Below are positions 40,506-52,500 of a stretch of 64,000 nucleotides of DNA, one piece after another. The stretch covers positions 1,026,001-1,090,000 of the forward strand of contig CAMRHE010000013.1 in assembly GCA_947044405.1 (NCBI GenBank), written 5' to 3'. The notes under the pieces are model-generated. The model saw nothing but the letters and a program-made list of their open reading frames with translations. It was not told the DNA's origin and searched no databases. This DNA is from Leptodactylus fallax (taxonomy: Eukaryota; Chordata; Amphibia; Anura; Leptodactylidae). Every line of letters begins with the position of its first letter. Position 1 is the stretch's first letter. Made by a program: the position numbers and the translations under genes.

Positions 40506-43500
40506 TTATTTTTATTTATTACACACATATATAGTTTTTTAATTTAACAAAATTAAAAACTTGTCTTTTTTATGCCAAAAAAAAGTGTCTGGTCCTGAAC
40601 CAGGAAAATTGACCAGGTCCTGAAGTGGTTGCCAAATCTACAGGCTATTCACCATCTGTTTTTTTTTTTTCCTAACATTTTGAGGTTACCAATCTCGCTC
40701 ATCCTTTCAATGTGTGTGGTGAGGGGTTATATCTATCTTTCAAGTATCTGACCAAAGCTCTAGCAGCATCTAGGAGATGCCGGATTACTAAATATGATCC
40801 TCTGTATGACATTTAAAGCAATTAAGTAAAACCATTTCTGGGGTTAGGGGGAAAACCTTTACAATAGCCATTTCTAACAAGTTTTACAATATTTTTACCT
40901 TTGCCATTTGACATCCTGGTGTCCCAACAGCTGCTTCACAACAGCTGTAGCGAGTTTCCATTCCCCCTGGGACTTAAATTTTAAAATAGAAACATTAATT
41001 CAACTAAGCCCATTTTAGCCTACAGCTTTATGGGTTTTATAATACAAGTAAAAATATAGTTAACTTGCCTTTATGTCTCAAAACTTTACCAGAGTGATAG
41101 GTGCACTCCTCTTTACGTACATGCTTTCCTTGAAGTGTTACAGAATAGGTTTCTCCACACCTACAGCACACTCTTCTTAATGCTAAAAAAAAAAAATTTA
41201 AGGGCACTTAATATAGATTTAATAAACCACTAATTCAATGTGTGCTTAAAGGGAATCTGTCAGGGAAATTTGGGACACTAAACTACAAACATGTCCATAT
41301 GGACCTGGGGTTTAGTGTTCCAAATCACCCTGTTATAACGCAATCCATGGCCACATTAAAAATAAAAGTTTTATACTCACCCTGCCGCTGTACTCCCTGC
41401 GTCTGCGCGGTTCTTCTCTGGCTTCACTGGAGTACTCCTCGGCTTCAGTGCACATGCCCCGCAAATACGCAGTGAAGCCGGGGTGTCCATCTTTGTCTTC
41501 ACTGAAGAATAGTGCAGTTGCCGAGAGGCGTGCCTCATGAATAAGCCAGTCCGATCTCACCAAACAGCGTCAATCGGACCCTTAGCTAGGTAAGTATAAA
41601 GGGTTGTTTTTTTTTTTATTGCACCTGCGGATTGCGTTATAACAGGGCGATCTGGGACGCTAAACCCCAGGTCTACAAGGACCTGTGGGTGGTTTAGTGT
41701 CCTAGATTGACCTAACAGATTTCCTTTAAATAGCATTTAATAGGTGCTGCTCCAATGATTCCAGCACAGTTGGAATTTTGTCTCTAGCCTCCACCGTCCG
41801 AGCAATCAATACTGTTAGTTTCGGTGCCTTACATAATATTTAGGCTCTGAACTGTCAGAAGGGCAGTGTGAGACAGGAGCAGGCAAGGGGTGAGGTTCTG
41901 AGCTCTGACACTGGCTGCCACTGATTGGAGCTCTGAATCCCCCTACCTGACACTGCCCTTCTGACAGAGCTTAAAGGGGTTATCCAGCTTCCAAAAGTTA
42001 TCTGCAAATACATTCAAAGCAGCGCTAAATACTCACTTGTTCCTGGTGCCTCTGCCCCCCCACCCATGAGCAGCAAACGACCTCAGATGTAAAAGTGATT
42101 TGTTACCTGTGATTTCATTGCAGGGGAAAATGGAAAAAGGAGGGGGGGGGGGGTACACAGAGCAGGCAGATGAATCATGGGAAATATAGTTTGTCCACAG
42201 ATTCAGCGCATGTAAATAACAGTGATACAAGGAGCAGTAAGCAAAATAAAGCCAAGAAAAGGCTGCAGAAGGGAACAGCGTTTATTTACCACTGCTGTGG
42301 ATGTATGTGCAGATAATTTTTGGAAGCTGGATAACCCCTTTAAATATCACATGAGGCATCTAAACTAATTGCACTTGTTAGTCGGGAATGTTGCTGCTAC
42401 AGAAAATTCAAACTGTACTGGAATCAGTGGAGCAGCACCTATTCACAGATGCCAAGAACTTGAATTGGTGTAGGTAGTGCAAGGATTCTAAGTGTCAGGC
42501 TTTGATTCTTAGTTTGCATAGGTTTCAACAGTGTACCAAGACTGTTGGTGCCAACAGTGCTTAACACAGTTGAAGTATTTACAACAGTGCATAAGATCTT
42601 CAACAGAAGCCAGAATAAATATACAAGTAAATATATTGCACTGCATTTTAAACAAAAACCCTAAAAATAAAATCATAAGCCAGACAAAATAATAACTTAC
42701 CATCATTGCCGATACCTTTAGCTACAGTGCAGTGAATTATAGCACTACCAGGTTTATCTGGATTTGGCCTCGGATAACCATTTTCTATTAACTGGTCTTC
42801 AGAGAGAAGATAGTCCTTGAGCAGATTATACAGATTAGGTCCAGCAAGTTCTGGAAAGCAAAAATCACATACAGTAGGTGTGCCATACAACATAGGTGCT
42901 AAATGGGGACGTTTGCTTAGAGATGATGGGAGTCTAGCAAAGTACAAATTATTCTTAACCTTCTTGAAATACTGTAAAAATGATCAAGTCTTAAACAGCT
43001 CCAGTAAAATGTAAGGAAACTACTTATGCAAATAAAATGGACTAAAGATTTGAGAAGTTCATACATGCTGCACGTCTTCATCTACAGGTGGGTGTGTTAT
43101 AACCCAAAACTGCAGGAAAGTTACATTCTGCATAAAAATTTAATTATGGAATTATAAATTTCTACATTATACCCATCTCAGAGCATCAAAATACTGTAGC
43201 ATTCCTCTCGTTATACTTGTTACCACTATTAAAGTAGCGTGTAACAATATAGCTGGAGAAGCAGACTTTTTTTTAACCTTTTCAGGACCACCCACTGTAT
43301 ATAAACGTCGGCGCTTGCTGGGCTTTGTGCAGAGCCGACGTTTATAAACTCACCCTACTAAATTGGGGATCGGGTCTCCCCAAGGGTCAGAAACTCAGTG
43401 AACACAGCAATAATAGCTGCTGATGTTCACGGAGACATGATCAGGACCTGATAGGTTCAGGTCCCGATCATGTAGCCGCCATATCAAGTACAGTTTGTTG

Positions 43501-46500
43501 CAGTAACAAACTTTCCCTGATATTAGCGGCCCGCCCGTCCGCGGGCGGCATCGGGAGCAGGTGTTAGCTCTGACAGCTGACACCCTGCTCCGTATCCTAC
43601 GTCGGAGCTGTGCTCTGATCGGACGTTTTAACCCCTTGGATGCCGCAGTCAAACAAGACCGCGGCATCCAAGGGGTTCCGTGATGCCAAATGACCCCCCC
43701 CCTCACCCGCCGCGGCGAGATCGGGGGTTGCCCATATGTATCTTCTGCAGCCCGGGGGTTTGGCCAGTGACCCCAGGCTGCTCGGTGCCCCCAGTACCTG
43801 GTTGATCCTGCCGGGAAGTGAGAAAGTGGGATTTTTGTGTACTCACCGTAAAATCCTTTTCTCGTTGTATTCACTGGGGGACACAGCACCATGGGTATAG
43901 ACCTGGTCACTAGGAGACAAGACACTAGGAAAAAGCAAAAGCTGTTGGCTCCGCCTCCAGGCTATACCCTGCCACAGCCACTGTGCATGAATCAGTTTGT
44001 ACCGTAGCAGTAGGAGAGAGAGACACAAAGGAACATGGAACCAACAACCACCAACAATGCCTGAACCCAAAAAGGAACCAACACAGTTCGGGCAGGAACA
44101 CTGAAAAAAAACAAGGGAGGGATCTGTGTCCCCCAGTGAATACAACGAGAAAAGGATTTTACAGTGAGTACACAAAAATCCCACTTTCTCGTCTACTCCA
44201 CTGGGGGACACAGCACCATGGGATGTCCTAAAGCAGTCCCAGAGGGTGGGAATAACACGGCCATGCAAACCTGTAATACTCAACCGCTTCCAGAAACTTA
44301 CGACCCAAATTGGCATCAGCAGAGGCCACAGAATGAATCTGGAGAAACTTAGAGAAAAAGGATGGAGGCCCAGTGGGATACTTACAGACCTGGGAAGCAT
44401 AAGCCTGATGCCGGAGGCCCCGGGAACTCCAACAGCTCTAGAGGAGAGAGCCGTCACACGGGAGGCAGAGCCGTACTCTTAAATCGATAGGTCTCCCTAA
44501 TCTCAGACCAAAGCCATCGGAAGATGAGAGCTCTGGAAGCAGGCAGGCCCTGGCAAGGGCACTCAGGGAGAACGAGCAAAGCGTCCGAACAACAGAAAGG
44601 ATCCGTGAGGGACAGTATACACGCAAATTGCCCGGGCAACAACCGGGCAGGGAAGAGCAAGCACTCACGTGGACGCCTGGGGACCGAGCAGAAGGAGGGC
44701 AAGACCAAGTCCTTGAAGTGGAAGCAGGAAAAACACCCTAAGAAAAAAAGACTGTGGCAGACATAGGAAAACCTTATCCTTGTGGAGGACCAGAAAGGGA
44801 GGCTGCCGAAAAAAAGGGGCAGCCAATTAGAGACCCCTGCGGATGGAGGTAATGGCCACCAGACTCATTCTACCAGGACAGAAGGCAAAAAAAAAAAAAA
44901 AAAGGGATATCATAGGCTCGAAGGGGAGAACCTGAAGCACCCTAAAGATGAGGTTAAGATCCCACGGATCCAAGGGTTCCAAAGGAGCACAGAGTGGCAC
45001 TCCTGTAGGAAAGTCTTTTAAAAAGAAAGAAGACTAAGACCTTGATCCAGACCAGACTGGAGAAGATCCGATGAGAATCGTTACTCTTCCAACGGTGGAC
45101 GTAAGCCTTCCACGTTTGATGGCAGATCTAAGCTATCTGGAATTTCCGGGCCTTGAGTATGTTAGAATAACAAACTCCGAAAAAACCACGATGCCTCAAA
45201 CCTCGGATTGAACAGCCACGCCGTGAACGCAGCTGAGTCAAGGTGGGAGTCCCTGAGACAGCAGGTCGACCAGCAGAGGAAGAGGCCAGGAGCATCCGCC
45301 AACAGGAAAATGAGATCCACATACCAGACCCGGCAGGGCCAATCTGGTGCCACCAGGATAGCTTGAACCCCCTTGGTCTTGAGATTCTGGAGGACCCAAG
45401 GGAGAAGAGGAAGTGAAAAACCGAACTTACAAGAGCGCCAGCGGTGATGGCTCAACGATCCAGAGACCTGGCAATTTAGCCGGGGACCTTGTGGTTCCGG
45501 CGGAGGCTAAAAATGTCGACGTTTGTCACACCACAGCGGGAGCACAGTGGATGGAAGATCTGCAGATAAAGCGACCCTCGCCCGGAGCAATATTTTCTCG
45601 ACTCAAGTAGTCTGCCACCCAGAAAAAGGTTGACCACCGAAAGAGCTGGAACAAGGCGCTCCACCCAAGGAAGAAATTGTGAGGCTTCTAGTAAGGCCGC
45701 ACGGCTCCTGGTGCCACACTGAGGGTTCAAGTAGGCGACCATGGAGGAGAGGTCAGTCAGGACTGTGACAGATGTCCTTGGAGAAGAGAGGTCCAAGGAG
45801 TAAGGGCAAATAAGATAGCCCTGTGATCCAGCAGGTTGAACCAGAGGGAGGAATCGGCCCTGGACCACAGGCCCTGAACAATCAAAGCATCGAGGACCAC
45901 TCCCCAGCCGGGGAAATTGGCGGCAGTGGGAATCACTTACCAACAGAGGGGAAGAAGGACTTCCCTTGAGAAATTCCTGGGGAGGAATATACACTAAAGA
46001 ATCTCTCAGTGAACCAAGGTGGAAAGAGAACCAAGCAGATGAGGCTGTCCGGATATTTGTCCCAGCAGGCCGTAATCTTCAAGAGGAGAGAACGACAGAG
46101 TGAATGAAAGGTACAGCCTAGATGGTTGAGGCGATCGTGCGCAGGACCCACATGCCGATTCAAAGACAGCAAGGAGAGTACCTCCAAAGGTGGGACACTC
46201 AGGATCTTGGCCTCCGGAGGGAGAATCACACCCTGGAGCGAGCAGAGGATCATGTCCCGGATTCCATGTGCTTAGAGGACACGAGACATCCTCATAGATG
46301 AGCCAGCAGAACCGGCGAAGAACATCCAAGGTGAACCACAAGTTGGTCAGATTGTCTGACCTGGAGGGGCTTCACCAGGAGGTCGTCAAAGTCTGAAAAC
46401 ACGGCAGCACCTCTGGTGCAGAGGATGGCCATGAGAGACGCCATCACTGAGGGAAAAAACCCCCGGTGGCAGAGGCCAGCCTGAAGGGGAGAGACACAAC

Positions 46501-49500
46501 TGGAAAGGTCAAGGATCCACAGCAAAAACAAAGAAACCGCTGACGGCACAGCGAGATGATGTAGATGGACGAAGAATTCGCCCATCTCCAGGGATGCCAC
46601 CACAGACTGCATAGACTACAACAGAGCCTGCAGGCATGGAAGAACCTGTGGAGCCCTTTCAGGTCCATGATGGGACAGAGGAAGCCGTCCTTCTAGGCGA
46701 ATGGAGAACAGGTAAGAATAGTAACCCCAGATACACTCTGCAACGGGAACAGGGACGCTGACTCCCTGCTGCTGGAGATTGGAGACAGCCTGGATTGTCC
46801 GACAGCGAAGGCAAAGAGACTCCAGCAAAAACTGGAGTAGCCGGACGACACCGCCTCTCAGGCCCAGGCTCCAGACGTCCCGCCATTTGAGATGCCCAGA
46901 GAGGGGAAAAAACTTCATGCCGAGGAGGCTAGGAAGAGGAAGACCTGGACGACCTAGTGCAGAACCGCCAGGGAGGCCTGGACTTGAAAGAAGCTTTCTG
47001 GAGCAGGAGAACGGCTGACACATAGGACGCCTCTGAGGGAGGAAGAATCTATTCCCCCGTGGCCTCAGGGATAAGCTTCTCGACGCCCTTAACAAAAAAG
47101 TTTGGCCCAGGACGACCTGGAAAGGGAGAAGGGCTGCGTTCGCCTTCTTGGAGGCGGACCCAGTATTCCACAACGGATCCCAACGTTATGGCAGATAATC
47201 ACTGCATTGGCGGCCGCCTTAGCAGATTTGGGAGGCATCTCCAGTTATTGGGAAGCGTTCAGGATCTCAGAGAGGAGCGGCTGGAGGGAAACTGCATCAG
47301 GGAGGTTTGACTGAAGCTGTTTGGCCCAGGAAAAGAAGACCTTGATGACCCAAGAGGCAGCGAAGGAGAGCCGCAGGGAGAAACCAGCCACTACGAAGGC
47401 CACCCTGGTGAGGGAAGCCACCTTCTTGCAGCAATGCAATAGCCAGCATTTAGGGCAATGCAATGTATCAGTTCTGCATTGCAAACAATACAACAGATGC
47501 GATCCGATCTCACTCCGAGGGATCACTGAGGTAGGCAAAAACCGCTGAAGGCAGACTAGAAGCCTTGGAGAGCCTAGCTATCATGGGATCCACCGTGGGA
47601 GGCTCTTAGTGATAGGAAGGGACACATGGGGCGGCTCGCTGACAAAATGTCAAAACAGGCCAGCTTGCGCTCACTAGTTACTGATATATAAGTACCGTGC
47701 GCTAACCGATTGCACCACTGGAGCAACCTGCTTCCCTTGCCTCGGATGTTCATCATTGCCAGCCAGGGGGAGCTAGAGACGTGTGTCACAGCAAAGCCTG
47801 GCAGAACTGCCTGAGCTCACCTTCCACTTGGAGACACACAGGTCAAGGGAAGGGATGTCCGATTTCCTAGTCGAAGACAGAGGATGGTCCAGGGAGAAGT
47901 CACTGTGCCCTCAAGATGATATCAAACATCCAGTGGCAAAAAGAGATGTCCACTTGAGAGGATGAGTCCGGGTCCTCAGAGATCTGTAGGGTCTCTATCG
48001 CATAGATGACTCCCACGTAGCAGCAGATATAGATGAGCCTAGCTGAAGCTCCGAGTCGGAGTCAGAGGCGTCCCCAGTTAAATAGACCGAGCAGAGGGAG
48101 GGAGGTATCCGCCTGTCGGAGTGGAGCCGTGAGCTGAGTTCCTATCTGGGGAGTACCCAGAGGAAGGGGTGGCGGACCGTGAACCGTAGGAAGACTTCCT
48201 GGTCCTTTTGAGGCTCCTGGAGCTGCGACGGGAACTATGAGGGTGTCCAGGGAGATCCTTAGAAGCAGCCGACTGTGTGGCGATCTGGGAAAGCAGCCAT
48301 TCCAAGTTTCCAGCACTGACTAGTTAAGTCTGGTAAGGACACCATGGCCAAGGTTAGGGAGGCCGCCCAATCCGGGGGATGGAAAAACCGGAGAGGGGCC
48401 AGGAGGTTACTGACTGGCTGAGGCGGAAGGCAGAGAGAGCACATGGGCTCGGGCTGTCCGCATGGCAACTGTTTTTGATACAGCGGGTGCACGTATAAAA
48501 ACGTGACGCAACCAGAGGGGCCGGAGGGGGAGCCCAAGAAAATTAGGGTAACCCAGGGGGTTAGCCTACCAGACTGCAAAAGATGGCCGCTCACAAACTG
48601 CTGCAGCAAAGGTTCCGCAGGTGCAATGTCTCCCAGGGAACTGGGAAGAATCCCTGCTGTCCCAGCAAGCCAAAAAATAATAAATAAGCCAATAAATAAA
48701 TAAATTGAGACTATGAGGAGAGCAAAGCTCTTCCCCTGGTAAAAACAGGCTCAGTAGCTACTGGGCAGGCCAATGGAAGGCCCTAGGCGGAGTCTGGGTA
48801 CCAGAAAAGCCCGGGAAAGGGACGGGCCCGTTGCGGCCTAGTTCCCGGCCAGGCCTCGGACTCGCGTATAACGCGGCCGACCGCGAGGCACCGTCGGCGG
48901 CGCGACCGCGAACTCCGGAGGTTCCGCGGAGGCCTGGGAAAAGGTACCGGGGGGGCCAGGAAAGGGGGTCCCCACACGAGGGGGGGGGGGGGGAACCGGG
49001 TGCCCCCCCCCCCCGACGGGGGCCGCTCGGTAGGAGCGACCAGAAGGCCCAAAAACGCCCCAGAAAAAAGGGGCTTATTAACTAAGATTTAAGGCCCAGT
49101 TCAGGGGAACCCTGTGATGCCCCCCCCTAAACAGGACCCATACTATTGTCCCCCTGGGAAATGGCACTAAGGGGCTGAGAGGGCCTGAAGGGGAGGTGGA
49201 GAGGGCCTGAAGGGGAGATGGAGAGGGGCTGAGGTAACTTACTCACCAGCCTTCTATTCTTCTCATACTCACCAGTCTGGCGACTTCAGGCGCCGCAGGG
49301 TCACCCCCTCGGTAGGACCTCGCACGTGGGAGTGGGGTAACCGGTACTCCGGCCGCTTTCGGGGTGCGGCGAATGGTGAGTGGGGACTGGGTGACCGGCG
49401 AGGCAGCTCTTTTGCAGAGCGCTGCGCCCGCAGGACGGTATGACTAGTGTGGCGTACACGCTGACTACCCCCTGCACCTGAAAAAGGTAAAAACAAAAAC

Positions 49501-52500
49501 GATGCAAGACAGAAGACCTGAGTCAGGTCGTGTCTGCCTCCTATGACACTAGGTTTCAAACTGATTCATGCACAGTGGCTGTGGCAGGGTATAGCCTGGA
49601 GGCGGAGCCAACAGCTTTTGCTTTTTCCTAGTGTCTTGTCTCCTAGTGACCAGGTCTATACCCATGGTGCTGTGTCCCCCAGTGAAGTAGACGAGAAAGT
49701 CAGGCTATGCGTCTACATAGCGCTGACTTCCTCTATAGACTGCAATACACGTGTATTGCAGTCTATAATACTGAACCAGCGATCCCTGGTTCAGGTGTCC
49801 TTGTAGGACAAATAAAGAAATGTAAAAAAAAAAAAAAAAATGTGCAAAAGAAATGTAATAAAGTTTATGAAATAAATAAATGAATAAAGCCCCAAAATTC
49901 CCTTTTTCTATATCAAATGAGTTTATAAAACAAAAACCTAAAAATTAATAAACAATACATATTTGGTATCGCCACGTCCGTAACAACCTGTACAATAAAA
50001 CTGAAACATTGTTTAACCTACATGGTGAACGTCGGGAAAAAAAAAAACGGAAAAAATCAGCCGTAAGTAATGATTTTTCGCCATCTCACCCTACAAAAGA
50101 TGCTATAAAAAGTGATCGAAAAGTCACATATAACCCAAAACAGCACCAATAAAAAGCACAGGTTGTCCCGCAAAAAATAAAGCCCTCAACTATCTGTCAA
50201 CCGAAAAATAAAAATTTTGCGCATCTAAGAAGATGGCAATGCAAAGATAATTGATTTCCTTCCCCAAATGGATTTTTGTTCTGCAAAACTAGTAATGCAT
50301 AAAAAAAAAATATAAATTAGGTATCGCCGTAATATTACCGACCCAAAGAATAAAGGTCACAGGTTACTTATGTTGTACACTGTGTGGAAAAAAATTAATA
50401 GGTAAAACACAATGCCAGAATTGATGAGGATTTTTTTTAATCCACCAAGAAAGCGTTAATAAACGTTAATCAATAAGTCATAGGCACCCAAAAATGTTAT
50501 CAAAAAATACATCTCATACCACAAACAAGCCCTCATATGGCTACAGCACCAGAAAAAAATAAAAAAAAATATATATATATAGCTTGTTCAATGTGAAGAC
50601 AAAAACCCCAAAAATCGCCAAATCATTAGAACACAACTGGCTGCAGCAGGAAGGAAATGTATAAGCGGTGCGAGAGTGTATCAGGGGACACCCCAGATTT
50701 AGAGCATACGAGGGAAAATAAACCAGAACTGACCCCCAGAGTGACCCCTCCCCCAATCATACAAGCTACTGGGGATATAGTAGTAGTAAATTTCGTGTTC
50801 CCCCATGTACTCCGCACAGCTTACATATTCACTCTTCATCCGCTGTGCAGTCACATCTGGGATACTAATGCTCTTTCCACCCCTTGATAAGTTCTTTGAG
50901 GAGTGCAGTTTTTAAAATGGGGTCATTCCCTAGGGGATTCCACTTCTCTGGTACCTTAGAGGCTCTGAAAACATGACATGGTGTCCAGATACCAAACATC
51001 TGAATGTGCGCTCCAAAAGCCACATAGCGCTACTTCCCTTCTGTGCCCTGCTGTGTGCCCAAACTGCAGATTATACCCACATGTATGACACTGGTGTACC
51101 CAGAATAACGTACTTAATGTCATATGTGAGTATAAATGGCTGTTTGGGCACAGCCGGGCACAGAAGGGAAGGAGCGCTATTTTGGTTTTTGGAGCACAGA
51201 CTTAGACGGTTTGGTTTTTGGACACCATGACACTTTCAGAGCTCCTGAAATGCCAGTACAGTGGAATCCCCTGACATGTCACCCCATTTTGGAAACTACA
51301 CCCCTGAAGGAATTTATCCAGGGGTACAGTGAGAATTTTTAACCCCCAAGTGTTGCCTTAATTTTCCAGAAATGAATACGCAGCTGATGGTGGAAGATGA
51401 AAATGACACTTTTTCCAGGAATACCTAATTTCAGTGCGTAATACGTTGTGCCCGGCTTGTATCAGAGACGAATGCTCCAAAAGCTGTTGTGCCCGGGATC
51501 CCCGCTTAACAGTTTTTGGAGGTTGTGTCTCTGGTGACACAAGTTGGGTACAACATATCAGCACTGAAATGGCGTATCTCTGGAAAAATTGCAATTTTCA
51601 CTTTTCATTATCAGCAGCGCATTCATTTCTGGAAATTAAATTAATGCACTCAAAGTTTAAAAATGCTCACTACCCCACTTGATAAATCCCTTCAGGGGTG
51701 TACTTTCCAAAGTGGGGTCACATTTCAGCAGGTTCTACTTTACTGTCAATTCAGGGGCTCTGCAAAAGTGGCATGACGTCGAAAAACCAAACTGTGCTCC
51801 AAAAACCAAAATAGTGCTCCTTCCCTTCTGTGCCCAAACATCAATTTATACCCGCATATGGCATCAAATACATTATCCTGGGTACACCAGTGTCATACAT
51901 GTGGGCATAAACTGCTACTTGGGCACACAGGAGGGTGCAGATATGAAGGAGCACTATGTGCTTTTGGACCGCTGATTTAGTTTGTTGATTTTTGGACGCC
52001 ATGTCACATTTATAGAGACTCTAAAATTGCCCCTACAAAATGGGGGTCACTTCTTGGGGAATTCCAATTTACTGGCACCACCAGGGCTCTGCAAAAACAA
52101 CATGGCATCCAGAAAATCCCTCCAAATCTGTACACCAAAAGCTAAAAAGCACACTGCTCCATCCCTTCTGAGCCCTGCTGTGTAACCAAGCAGCAGTTTA
52201 CACCCACATATACAACTTCTTTCTACTTGGGATAGCCCAGTTAATAGTTTTAGGAGTGCGTGTCTCTGACACAAAGTGGGTGCAACGTATTGGGCACTGA
52301 CATGGCATATTTCTTTAAAAATTAAAATTTTCACTTTGTACATTAATTTTCAGGAAGCACTCAGGGTCAAAATGATAATACCCCTTGATAAATTCCTTGA
52401 GGGGTGTAGTTTCTAAAATGGAGTCACTTTTTGGGGGTTTCCATTGTATTGGTACTTTAGGGGCTCTGGAAATGCGACATGGCATCTGAAAACTATTCCA

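Larger units (their letters stand above)
43820..49700 (-). mobile_element. DIRS-like retroelement nested in the TTAA element
   Basis: About 130 bp at the left (43872-44000) and right (49556-49685) are inverted copies (cactgggggacacagcacca and onward). A further inverted segment follows at 44108-44212, as expected for the inverted terminal repeats and internal complementary region of DIRS elements. Minus-strand fragments match gag-like, RT, RNase H and recombinase-adjacent blocks. No TSD is expected or seen; only aagt is shared at the junctions. Confidence 0.8.

Noticed and set aside
43843..44457. 204-codon minus-strand frame without homology
   Set aside because: It spans the inverted terminal repeat and internal complementary region of the DIRS-like element, so it is not a gene.
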